Of a stretch of 64,000 nucleotides of DNA, positions 1-7,335 are shown in pieces (the first letter of the stretch is position 1; every line of letters begins with the position of its first letter). Origin of the DNA: DASQPR01 sp963797675 (GTDB lineage: Bacteria; Actinomycetota; Actinomycetes; Mycobacteriales; Micromonosporaceae); the NCBI GenBank assembly GCA_963797675.1, contig CAWCQQ010000021.1:1-64000 (forward strand), read 5' to 3'. The notes under the pieces are model-generated. The model did no database searches. It was not told where the DNA came from and saw only the letters and a list, made by a program, of their open reading frames with translations. The translations under genes were made by a program, and so were the position numbers.

Positions 1-403
1 TGGTCCCGGACGGATCGCGGGCGCCGCGCATGAACAGGTAGCACCCTGGAACGTGCGCGCCTCCGCGCTTCGCCCACCGATCCCGGTACGCAGTCGGGCT
101 TTCGCCCACGAGAGTCGAGAATCGTGTCGAGAACGAACCGAGACTCGAGAATCCCACCAGCATGCAGATCTCGGTGACGGTCAGATTCGCGAATCGGAGC
201 AGGTCCTGTGCCCGTTCGATCCGGCGGCGGGTGAGGTAGCGGATCGGAGTCTCGCCGTAGGTCGCCTCGAAGGACCGCACGAAGTGGTATTTGGAGACGC
301 CGGCGACCCGAGCGAGCTGCTCCAGGTCGAGCGGATCCCGGTAGTTGCGGTCGATGTGGTCATGGGCGCGTCGCAGATGTACGAGCAGCGCAGCCGGCAC
401 CAT
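1..403 (-). CDS. AraC-family transcriptional regulator, partial at the window edge
   Basis: DNA-binding regulator whose C-terminal end runs off the left edge; about 134 residues are visible. The N-terminal 110 residues form the two-helix-turn-helix AraC domain: LDLEQLARVAGVSKYHFVRSF is the first helix-turn-helix with its flank, and LTVTEICMLVGFSS followed by FSTRFSRVVGESPTAYR-like residues is the second. The arginine-rich segment between them (TRRRIERAQDLL) is typical. The domain sits at the N-terminus, as in small AraC proteins and in AraC-VOC fusions, so a further domain may lie outside the window. The ATG at 403 is chosen because the domain begins about 15 residues later; no clear ribosome site is seen. 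It lies just downstream of the anchored protein ending at 414, on the same strand, and may be co-transcribed with it. Confidence 0.85.
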   Translation of the reverse strand, partial: MVPAALLVHLRRAHDHIDRNYRDPLDLEQLARVAGVSKYHFVRSFEATYGETPIRYLTRRRIERAQDLLRFANLTVTEICMLVGFSSLGSFSTRFSTLVGESPTAYRDRWAKRGGAHVPGCYLFMRGARDPSGT

Positions 404-413
404 GGTGCCCAGC

Positions 414-1082
414 TTATTGGACGCCGGCCCGCAGCTGCCGCATCAATTCCGCGGCCTGGTCGATGGTCCGGTTCGGGAACAGTGCGATGCCGACGTCGCC
501 GCTGTCTGCGAACGCACATACCGCCATCTCGTCGGACGCGGTGGCGTCCTGCTTCGACGTATCGGTTGTCAGCCCGCACTTCATCTGCCCGCCGAGCGGT
601 CCCGGTGCCTCGGTGGCGAGGCTGGTGATGCCGTCGGTGCTGTCGTCGAGCTGGGCGAGCAGTTCGGTGAGCAGAGCGGCGTCGGAACCGGTTGCCGTAC
701 CGCCGACGAATATCACGCTGTGCGCGTCGGATGCGGCGCTCGCGGCGCCGTCGGTGTAGACAGCGCCGACGGACGTCTGCATGTTCACGCCGGCCGCGAA
801 CGCGCTGCGCAGGTAGTCCGCGGTGCTGGTCGCGTCCGCGGAGGTGTCGAGGGTGAGGCCGGCGACGTGCTGCGGTGTCTTGAGCCCGGCCGGCGCGTGC
901 CGAAGGAAATGGAGCGCTACCGGGAACGCCACGGCGCCGAGCACGAGGATCGCGGCCGCACTGATCCACAGCGCCCGGCGGGTGCGCGGAGCGTCCTTGC
1001 CGGGATCGTCCATCCCGGAAGCCGAGCCAAGATCGGAAAACATATCCGGTACGACCGGCTCGCCCAGGCGTTGCTCGCTCAT
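414..1082 (-). CDS. Membrane-anchored protein with conserved extracytoplasmic domain
   Basis: Hypothetical protein of 222 residues. A cytoplasmic N-terminus of about 35 residues is followed by one hydrophobic segment (ALWISAAAILVLGAVAFPVAL, roughly residues 37-57) and an extracytoplasmic domain. The domain contains GPLGGQMKCG followed about 20 residues on by AVCAFADSGDVGIALFPN. The same pattern occurs in the protein at 1209-2537, so the two look like tandem paralogues. The two cysteines could form a disulfide. The ATG at 1082 is preceded by GGAGG at a spacing of 5, which decides the start over longer in-frame options. I do not recognise a function. Confidence 0.8.
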   Translation of the reverse strand: MSEQRLGEPVVPDMFSDLGSASGMDDPGKDAPRTRRALWISAAAILVLGAVAFPVALHFLRHAPAGLKTPQHVAGLTLDTSADATSTADYLRSAFAAGVNMQTSVGAVYTDGAASAASDAHSVIFVGGTATGSDAALLTELLAQLDDSTDGITSLATEAPGPLGGQMKCGLTTDTSKQDATASDEMAVCAFADSGDVGIALFPNRTIDQAAELMRQLRAGVQ

Positions 1083-1208
1083 GTCTACCTCCGGGCCGCT
1101 CGCGTGATGGTTCTCGCGGAGATTATCAGGGGAAACTCTGCAATCCGGGCGGACGCGGATTAATGCGTCCGCCCGGATGATGCGAGGGTTTGACAACCGT
1201 GTCCCGCG

Positions 1209-2537
1209 TTACTGCGTTTCGATCGCGAATCGGAGTGCGACGACCTGAGGTGCGAACGCCACAGCCGTCTGGTTGTAATCCAGCATGATCAGCATCCCGC
1301 CGTTGTCGGCAACCACGCAGACCGCGAGCGGGACTGTGATGGCGCCGGCCGTCTGGACGCCGTCTGCGCACAGCAGCGTGCCGCCCATCGGCCCGGCCGG
1401 GTACGACTTCGTCGGCTGCATCGTCGCCGAGGTCGCGACACCGGTCAGTGTGTCGTTGGCGTACGTGCTGGGGTCCGGGATCTTGAGCGGTACGCCGACG
1501 ATGATCAGGATCCGCTTCTTGTTATTGATGTCCTGGTAGATCGCGGCGGTGGATGGACCGGCGTGCGCCGACGCCGTCATGCTGTCCAGTGCGTCCTGCA
1601 GCGTCTTTACGAGATCGAGTTGCGTCTTGTCGATCGATTCGTTCATACCGAGCGCGTCACCCGGCATGGTGAACGAGTCCAGCCCGGGAACCCTGGTCGG
1701 CGTCGTACCGGCCGGCGGAGTGTTTCCGAGCGGTGCGCCCGTGGTCGGGCCGTTCGCCGTGGGCGTGTTTCCGTCGTCGGACCGGCCGAGAGCGTAGATG
1801 CCGAAACCCACGCATAGGACGAGGATGACCGGCAGGACCCACAGCAGCACCTTGACATTGGTCGACATGCCCTTGCCGGCATTCTGCATGTACGGCGCCG
1901 GCCCGTTGGGGTCGAAGTAGAGCGGCTGCGCCGGGTCGGTGAGGTACGGCTGGGCGTATCCACCGGGCTGGTACGACGTCGGCGGATGCGCCGGCGGTGC
2001 ATAGCCTGGCGGCGGGTAGCCGGCCTGCGGGTAACCGGGTGGCGGATATCCGCCTTGCGGGTAACCGGGCGGCGGGTAACCAGTTGGCGGGTAGCCGGGC
2101 GGCGCATAACCAGACGGCGGGTAGCCGGGCGGCGCGTAACCGGGCGGCGGATAGCCGGCCTGTGGATAGCCGGTTTGAGGGTCACCGGGCGGCGGGTAAC
2201 CAGGCGGTGCGTAGCCGGGCGGCGGGAAGCCTTCCTGTGGATAACTAGGTTGCGGAGAGCCGGGCGGCGCGAAACCGGGCGGCGCGAAACCAGGCGCCGG
2301 TTGGCCGGGCGCCGGTTGGCCGGCCTGAGGGTACGCCGCCTGCGGGTAGTCGGGTGGCGGGTAACCGGGCGGCGGGTAGCCGGTCTCCGGATAGACCGGC
2401 GGCGGCGGATAGGCGGCGGCCGGGTCGGCGGCCGGCGGCTCGGGAGCAGCCCACGGGGTGGATGGAGCAGGCGATTCTGGCTCTGGCGGCGGGAATCCGC
2501 TGCCGTCGGCGGGCTGGGGTTCGTCGGGTGTGGTCAT
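1209..2537 (-). CDS. Proline-rich membrane-anchored protein with GYPPPGYP repeats
   Basis: Protein of about 442 residues. The first 200 residues are a low-complexity proline/tyrosine/glycine region built of GYPPPGYPQ-type nonapeptide repeats. A single membrane segment follows (VLLWVLPVILVLCVGFGIYAL), then an extracytoplasmic domain of about 200 residues. That domain shares GPMGGTLLC and AVCVVADNGGMLIMLDYN with the neighbour at 414-1082, indicating a common fold. Proline-rich cytoplasmic tails of this type are common in actinobacterial envelope proteins, but no activity can be assigned. The ATG at 2537 has GGGAGAGG upstream. The repeats give strong codon periodicity in the DNA at about 1990-2420. 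Confidence 0.85.
   Translation of the reverse strand: MTTPDEPQPADGSGFPPPEPESPAPSTPWAAPEPPAADPAAAYPPPPVYPETGYPPPGYPPPDYPQAAYPQAGQPAPGQPAPGFAPPGFAPPGSPQPSYPQEGFPPPGYAPPGYPPPGDPQTGYPQAGYPPPGYAPPGYPPSGYAPPGYPPTGYPPPGYPQGGYPPPGYPQAGYPPPGYAPPAHPPTSYQPGGYAQPYLTDPAQPLYFDPNGPAPYMQNAGKGMSTNVKVLLWVLPVILVLCVGFGIYALGRSDDGNTPTANGPTTGAPLGNTPPAGTTPTRVPGLDSFTMPGDALGMNESIDKTQLDLVKTLQDALDSMTASAHAGPSTAAIYQDINNKKRILIIVGVPLKIPDPSTYANDTLTGVATSATMQPTKSYPAGPMGGTLLCADGVQTAGAITVPLAVCVVADNGGMLIMLDYNQTAVAFAPQVVALRFAIETQ
1990..2420 (-). repeat. Degenerate in-frame repeats coding GYPPPGYPQ units
   Basis: Short near-repeats of about 24-27 bases code for the proline-rich N-terminus of the anchored protein at 1209-2537. Units differ by small in-frame changes (GYPQAGYPPPGY, GYAPPGYPPSGY). 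They form a coding microsatellite-like array, not a CRISPR, because there are no unique spacers of constant length. Confidence 0.8.
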
Positions 2538-2681
2538 GGTGCCTCTCCCGCTTGGGGGTTGCGGTCGTCGGCGTCGCCGCGCCGATACTGATGAGTGTCG
2601 GCCCGGGCAGCACAGGCCGAGTCGATGCGCGACAGCGTAGCGGAGACGAGCGCTATTCCGGGTGCCCGTAGACTCGCTCTT

Positions 2682-4037
2682 GTGCATGACGACTTCGTCC
2701 GTGCTGAGCAGGAGTTGAACGAGCGCGGCCCGGGCCGGATGGTTGCCGATCGCAGCCGGATCGAGGCGCTGCTCGACCTTCTTGGAAGCCCTCAGCTTGC
2801 CTACCCGTCCATTCATCTCACCGGCACCAACGGAAAGACGTCGACCGCCCGGATGATCGATTCGCTGTTGCGGGCCCATGGCCTGCGCGCCGGACGTTAT
2901 ACCAGCCCGCACCTGGAGACGATCCGGGAGCGGATCAGCATCGAGGGCCAACCGATCGACGAAGACCGGTTCGCGGCCATCTACGAAGAGGTCGCGCCGC
3001 TGGCCGATTTCCTGGACGGCAAAGCGGTGGCAGCCGCCGAGTTGGGCGACACGATCGACCGGGTGACGTACTTCGAGCTGACCACCGCGCTGGGCTTTGC
3101 CGCGTTTGCGGATGCACCGGTCGACGTCGCCGTGGTCGAAGTCGGTCTCGGTGGTGCGTGGGATGCGACCAACGTCCTGCACGCGGGCGTGTGCGTGATC
3201 ACGCCGATCGGCCTCGACCACACTGAGCTGCTGGGCGACACGACCGGGGAGATCGCCTCCGAGAAGGCCGGGATCATCCACGCCGGCGCCACCGTGCTCA
3301 GCGCGATCCAGGATGAGGATGCGCTCCGCGAGCTGGTCGACCGGTGCGCGACCGTAGGCGCCACGCTGCGGGTCGAGGGTGTCGACTTCCGCATCGTCGA
3401 CCGCGCGGTCGCGGTCGGCGGCCAGTTGCTGCGATTCGAAGGGCTGGACGGCTTCTACGACGACGTCTTCCTTCCGCTGCATGGCGCGCATCAGGCTCAG
3501 AACGCCGTCGTTGCGCTGGCCGCGGTCGAGGCCTTCCTGGGCGGCAGCGATCGCCAGCAGCTCGACATCGAGGTGGTCCGCGAGGGCTTCGCCTCGGTAT
3601 CGTCGCCGGGCCGGCTCGAGCGCATCCGGAACGCACCGACGATCCTGCTCGACGCGGCGCACAACCCGCACGGGATGACGGCGACGGTGAAGGCGCTGGA
3701 GGAGGAGTTCGCGTTCGGCCGCCTGATCGGCATCGTGTCGGTGCTCGCCGACAAGGATGTCGACGGCGTCCTGGAGCTGCTCGAACCCGTACTCACCGAG
3801 ATCGTCGTGACCCGCAACACGTCGCCCCGGGCCATGTCGGCCGAGCAACTCGCGGTGATCGCCGCCGAGATCTTCGGCGAGGATCGCGTACACATCCGAC
3901 CGCAGATGCCGGACGCGATCGAGCTGGCGGTCGAGTTGGCGGAGTCCGATGTGGATACCGCGCTCAGCGGCGTGGGCATCATCATCACCGGATCGGTGGT
4001 CACGGTCGCCGACGCGCGAAGGCTGCTGGCACGATGA
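2682..4037 (+). CDS. folC: Folylpolyglutamate synthase / dihydrofolate synthase
   Basis: Mur-ligase-like enzyme that adds glutamate to folates (and to dihydropteroate in bifunctional members) using ATP. It has about 451 residues. The P-loop GTNGKTS lies near residues 48-54, followed by TSPHLETIRERISIEG, the conserved VAVVEVGLGGAWDATN block, GLDHTELLGDT, the LDAAHNPHG motif of the central domain, and a C-terminal ligase domain ending in ITGSVVTVADARRLL. The GTG at 2682 is preferred: a -10-like TAGACT at 2669-2674 sits 7 bases upstream, which suggests a leaderless transcript. A longer in-frame start exists at 2595. The stop overlaps the next gene as ATGA, so the two are translationally coupled. 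Confidence 0.93.
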   Translation: MHDDFVRAEQELNERGPGRMVADRSRIEALLDLLGSPQLAYPSIHLTGTNGKTSTARMIDSLLRAHGLRAGRYTSPHLETIRERISIEGQPIDEDRFAAIYEEVAPLADFLDGKAVAAAELGDTIDRVTYFELTTALGFAAFADAPVDVAVVEVGLGGAWDATNVLHAGVCVITPIGLDHTELLGDTTGEIASEKAGIIHAGATVLSAIQDEDALRELVDRCATVGATLRVEGVDFRIVDRAVAVGGQLLRFEGLDGFYDDVFLPLHGAHQAQNAVVALAAVEAFLGGSDRQQLDIEVVREGFASVSSPGRLERIRNAPTILLDAAHNPHGMTATVKALEEEFAFGRLIGIVSVLADKDVDGVLELLEPVLTEIVVTRNTSPRAMSAEQLAVIAAEIFGEDRVHIRPQMPDAIELAVELAESDVDTALSGVGIIITGSVVTVADARRLLAR

Positions 4038-4426
4038 CCGACCCCAAGGCACAGGACACGTCCGCCGAGGTCGAGGCGGCCGGGAAACCGTCCGGTCTTC
4101 GCAATCCAACCGCAGCGGTACGCGGGGTCGCCGCCGGTGCGCTCGTCCTCGAAGCGATCGTGCTGCTACTGGCGATCGTTCCGATGCACGTTCTGCACGT
4201 ACGGCATACCGGCGCGGCCATGCTGTCGCTCGGCATCCTGGCGCTGCTGTGCATCCTGCTGGCGGGCATGCTGAAGCGGCCGTGGGCCTGGGGCGCCGGA
4301 ATCGTCCTTCAGGTGCTGCTGATCGCCTGCGGCTACTTCCACGTCTCGCTGGCCGCCCTCGGCGTGCTCTTCCTGCTCGTGTGGGTCTACGTCCTGTCGG
4401 TACGCAGATCGGTGCTCGGCCGCTGA
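4034..4426 (+). CDS. DUF4233 membrane protein
   Basis: Small integral membrane protein of 130 residues with four hydrophobic segments (GALVLEAIVLLLAIVPM, MLSLGILALLCILLAGML, WGAGIVLQVLLIACGY and LGVLFLLVWVYVLSV). This matches the DUF4233 family, which in actinobacteria typically follows folC. It starts at an ATG overlapping the folC stop (ATGA). Its function is unknown; linkage to folC is conserved but unexplained. Confidence 0.85.
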   Translation: MTDPKAQDTSAEVEAAGKPSGLRNPTAAVRGVAAGALVLEAIVLLLAIVPMHVLHVRHTGAAMLSLGILALLCILLAGMLKRPWAWGAGIVLQVLLIACGYFHVSLAALGVLFLLVWVYVLSVRRSVLGR

Positions 4427-4447
4427 CGATCCTGGGCGGTCGAGGAG

Positions 4448-6706
4448 TCAGTCTCGGGCATCGCGCCATTGGGTGATCGCGATGCCGTGCCCGTCCGGAT
4501 CCCGCAGCGCGGCCGCCCAGAGCGTCTGCTGCTCGTACTGGCCGACTTTGCGAGGCCGGTGGATGAACGGCACCGATCGGCTGCGCAGATCCTCGTACGC
4601 GGCGTTAACGTCCGGCACCTCGAGCAGCAGCTGCACGAGGCGTCGGTCGACCGGTGCCATCCCGACCCGCCGCAGCACGATCTTCGCGTCGCCGGAGACC
4701 AGGACGGCACTGCCGCGGCCGGCGTCGGACTCGGTAAAGCCGAGCACATCGCGGTAGAAGATGATTGAGCGGGACAGGTCGGTCACGAACAGCGTCGCGG
4801 CGACCGATCGGATCTTGCCGTGGCCGGCGGTGACGCCGGGCGGTGGAGTGGCCGCGATGTACGCGTCGGACACCGACACGGTGTCGGATGCCTGGTCGAA
4901 CACGTACTCATCGGGATCCGGTGTGGCTGCCACGCCCGGCGACACGACCCGGGCCTGACGGAATTGGATCGGGACCGTCGGCATCGAATCGGTCAGCGCG
5001 ACACTCGCCAGCAGGACGTCCGCGACCGCGGCCGGCAGGACCGGCGGCTCGATTGCGGTGTTGTCCAGCAGACGATCGACCACTCGAGGATCGATCGAGC
5101 CGTCCGCGCCGGAGCCGGGTGCCTGCGCCGGCGGGTTCTGGGCCGGCGGGTTCTGGACGGGCGGAGAACCGACGGGCGGAGAACCGGCGGGCGGAGAAGC
5201 GGCGGGCGGAGAAGCGGCGGGCGGAGAACCCGCAGCTGGCGAACCGGTGGCGGGACCCGGCGCCCCGGAGCTTGGCGAGGCCGCCGGCGGTATCGGTGTT
5301 GCCGTACCGCGAATGACGTTGCGTACCGGCTGATCGACACCCATCCGGGGGCGCGGGGACGGCGTACGGCGGGGCAACTGTGGCGCGTCGTCGCCGACGC
5401 CGCCGGTAGCGGCTTCGGACGAGGTGTCGGCCGAAGGCGGCTCCGGCGGTGCGAGCTGGCGCCGGCCGGTGGTCGGGTCATTGATCTTGACTTCGAGCTC
5501 GATCGACAGCGTGCCGTTCGTCTCGGTCAGCCCGGTGAGGAAGTCGTCGTCATCGTGGCTGTCCGGATCCGGTTCGGGGTCCACATCGGGCAGATCCGGC
5601 CACGCGTTACCGGCGCGCGGTACCGGGACCGTCGGCGTGTACGTCACCGGTTTCGGGCCGTTGTCGGGGTCGTCGGGGTCGTCGTCCGAGCCGTCGGCCA
5701 GGCGATCGCCCAATCCGGCGGCGATTGGGGCGTCAACGGTCGGGATATCGACGGTTGGGGCGTCGATGGTTGGGGCGTCGACGGTTGGGGCGTCGATGGT
5801 TGGGGCGTCGACGGTTGGGGCGTCGACGACGCCGATCGGTTCGAGCGCGACCACGCCGAACTGGGACGATTCGACGACTGGTGGATCAACGACGGCTACA
5901 TCAACGACGGCTACGTCAACGACGAGTGCATCAACGGCCGTTGCATTAACGAGTGCATCAAGCGCCGACTCGTCCACGGCGGGTTCGTCGAAGACGGTCG
6001 CATCAAAGACCGTCGACTCGAACGCAGCCTGATCGATCTCGAGCATGCCGCTGTCACCGAAGCCGACCGCCGCCGAGTCGACGTCCACGATCCCCATGTC
6101 CGTAGCGTCAATGTCCGCAGCGTCAATGCCGTCACCGTCTATGGCGTCACCGCCGATGCCATCGAGGTCGATGCCGTCGGACGTTGCGATGTAGGCGGAC
6201 TCACCGGAGAGGTCGTATTCGTCGTACTCATCCGTGCGTACATTCTGGGTCTGTGCCTGTTGCGTGCCGTGAATCGGCACCTCGTCCCACAGCACGCGAA
6301 CCTTGCGCGAACCGCCCACCGTGACCAGCACCGGCAGGTCTTCCCCGAGTTCGGGCCACTTCGCCAGCGGCACCTTGGGTTCGCGGATCCGGACCGGGAT
6401 CCCGACCTGGCCGCGCACCGAGACGAGAAGTTGCAGCGTGCAGCGGCCGTAGGTGGTCGTGGACGGTGGCGGCGATGCGCTGACCACGTGCGCCGTGCCC
6501 TGGGCCCACGGCAAATCGCGATTGCTCAGCGCGGGCAGGACGAAGATGCCGGCCGCGACCGCCGCCAGCGCGAGGCCGATCGCACCGACCGTCGGATCGC
6601 CCTTGCCGACGCTGCCGCAGATGAGGAACACGCCCAGCGCCGTCAGCACGACGATGGCGCCGAGGCGCCGCGGCGTGACTGACCATCGGCGACTGCCTTC
6701 GGGCAC
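4448..6706 (-). CDS. Membrane-anchored protein with long repeat linker and C-terminal VOC domain
   Basis: Protein of about 752 residues with an unusual layout. Residues 10-65 hold two hydrophobic segments. Residues 70-150 form a small domain (VRIREPKVPLAKWPELGEDLPVLV). Residues 165-370 are an acidic, low-complexity stretch rich in VD and ID pairs, including five or more alternating PTVDA and PTIDA units. A proline/alanine/glycine linker (residues 400-560) follows. The last 125 residues are a VOC (glyoxalase/bleomycin-resistance) domain: AATLFVTDLSRSIIFYRDVLGF, then AALRDPDGHGIAITQW. A GTG at 6706 follows AAGGAGG at good spacing. A VOC domain at the end of a membrane-anchored repeat protein is odd. 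No metabolic role can be assigned. Confidence 0.8.
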   Translation of the reverse strand: MPEGSRRWSVTPRRLGAIVVLTALGVFLICGSVGKGDPTVGAIGLALAAVAAGIFVLPALSNRDLPWAQGTAHVVSASPPPSTTTYGRCTLQLLVSVRGQVGIPVRIREPKVPLAKWPELGEDLPVLVTVGGSRKVRVLWDEVPIHGTQQAQTQNVRTDEYDEYDLSGESAYIATSDGIDLDGIGGDAIDGDGIDAADIDATDMGIVDVDSAAVGFGDSGMLEIDQAAFESTVFDATVFDEPAVDESALDALVNATAVDALVVDVAVVDVAVVDPPVVESSQFGVVALEPIGVVDAPTVDAPTIDAPTVDAPTIDAPTVDIPTVDAPIAAGLGDRLADGSDDDPDDPDNGPKPVTYTPTVPVPRAGNAWPDLPDVDPEPDPDSHDDDDFLTGLTETNGTLSIELEVKINDPTTGRRQLAPPEPPSADTSSEAATGGVGDDAPQLPRRTPSPRPRMGVDQPVRNVIRGTATPIPPAASPSSGAPGPATGSPAAGSPPAASPPAASPPAGSPPVGSPPVQNPPAQNPPAQAPGSGADGSIDPRVVDRLLDNTAIEPPVLPAAVADVLLASVALTDSMPTVPIQFRQARVVSPGVAATPDPDEYVFDQASDTVSVSDAYIAATPPPGVTAGHGKIRSVAATLFVTDLSRSIIFYRDVLGFTESDAGRGSAVLVSGDAKIVLRRVGMAPVDRRLVQLLLEVPDVNAAYEDLRSRSVPFIHRPRKVGQYEQQTLWAAALRDPDGHGIAITQWRDARD
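5735..5832 (-). repeat. Tandem in-frame repeat coding PTVDA/PTIDA
   Basis: A 15-base unit (GGTTGGGGCGTCGAC with a C/T variant on the plus strand) repeats about six times. It codes for alternating PTVDA and PTIDA inside the VOC fusion protein. Copies are nearly identical, so copy number probably varies between strains. Confidence 0.85.
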
Positions 6707-6716
6707 GCCAACCTCC

Positions 6717-6761
6717 TTCAGCCGACGACCCTTCAGCCGACGATCGTTCAGCCGACGATCA
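6717..6761. repeat. Three tandem 15-bp units upstream of the VOC fusion gene
   Basis: TTCAGCCGACGA followed by three variable bases occurs three times in direct succession (6717-6731, 6732-6746, 6747-6761). It ends the 5' leader of the minus-strand gene starting at 6706, and the first unit abuts its ribosome site. It could be a regulatory direct repeat or simple slippage. Confidence 0.75.
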
Positions 6762-6926
6762 CAGCGTGTGCGTGCGGCTACACAAATGAGTTGTGTCGAT
6801 CAGGCTATGGCGGTTTGGGCGCTTTGAACAAGAGGCTGGTTCACCGCTCACCGGTGCCCGGAATGATCTGCGCTGCTCACGGTCGCTAGGCTCGACCGCG
6901 AAATACCTAACCAGAGGGAGTACGCC

Positions 6927-7334
6927 GTGACCGAGCGCACGCTCGTATTGATCAAGCCGGACGCGGTACGTCGCGGGTTGGTCGGATCCATCCTCGGCCG
7001 GTTCGAGAGCAAGGGCCTGTCGATCGTCGCGATGACGCACCGGACGATGGATGCCGCGCTCGCCGACGCGCACTACGCCGACCACCTGGACAAGGCGTTC
7101 TACCCGCCGTTGAAGGCGTTCATGACGAGCGGACCGCTGGTCGCGATGGTGCTCGAGGGCGACGAGGCGATCGACGTCGTACGGGCGCTGGTCGGCTCGA
7201 CGGACGGTCGGAAGGCCGCAGCCGGCACGATCCGCGGCGACTACAGCCTTTCCAACCGGGAAAACCTCGTGCATGCGTCGGATGCGCCGGAAAGCTCGAA
7301 GCGCGAGATCGGGCTGTGGTTCCCGAACCTGTAA
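6927..7334 (+). CDS. ndk: Nucleoside diphosphate kinase
   Basis: Transfers the gamma phosphate between nucleoside triphosphates and diphosphates through a phospho-histidine. The length of 135 residues is typical. It starts TERTLVLIKPDAVRRGLVG and carries the FMTSGPLVAMVLEG block. The active-site region reads NLVHASDAPESSKREIGLWF; the catalytic histidine is in place, while the usual glycine of the H-G-S-D motif is alanine, a change tolerated in the family. The GTG at 6927 follows AGAGGGAG. It stands alone and converges with the gene at 7336. Confidence 0.95.
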   Translation: MTERTLVLIKPDAVRRGLVGSILGRFESKGLSIVAMTHRTMDAALADAHYADHLDKAFYPPLKAFMTSGPLVAMVLEGDEAIDVVRALVGSTDGRKAAAGTIRGDYSLSNRENLVHASDAPESSKREIGLWFPNL

Positions 7335-7335
7335 A

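Noticed and set aside
1990..2420. Regular short repeats resembling a CRISPR array
   Set aside because: The units are in frame, 24-27 bases, contiguous and code for proline-rich peptides. There are no spacers of constant length and no cas genes.
5484..6690. Long open frames on the plus strand opposite the VOC fusion gene
   Set aside because: They arise from high GC and repeat periodicity, have no ribosome sites and resemble no family, while the minus-strand frame has a clear ribosome site and domains.
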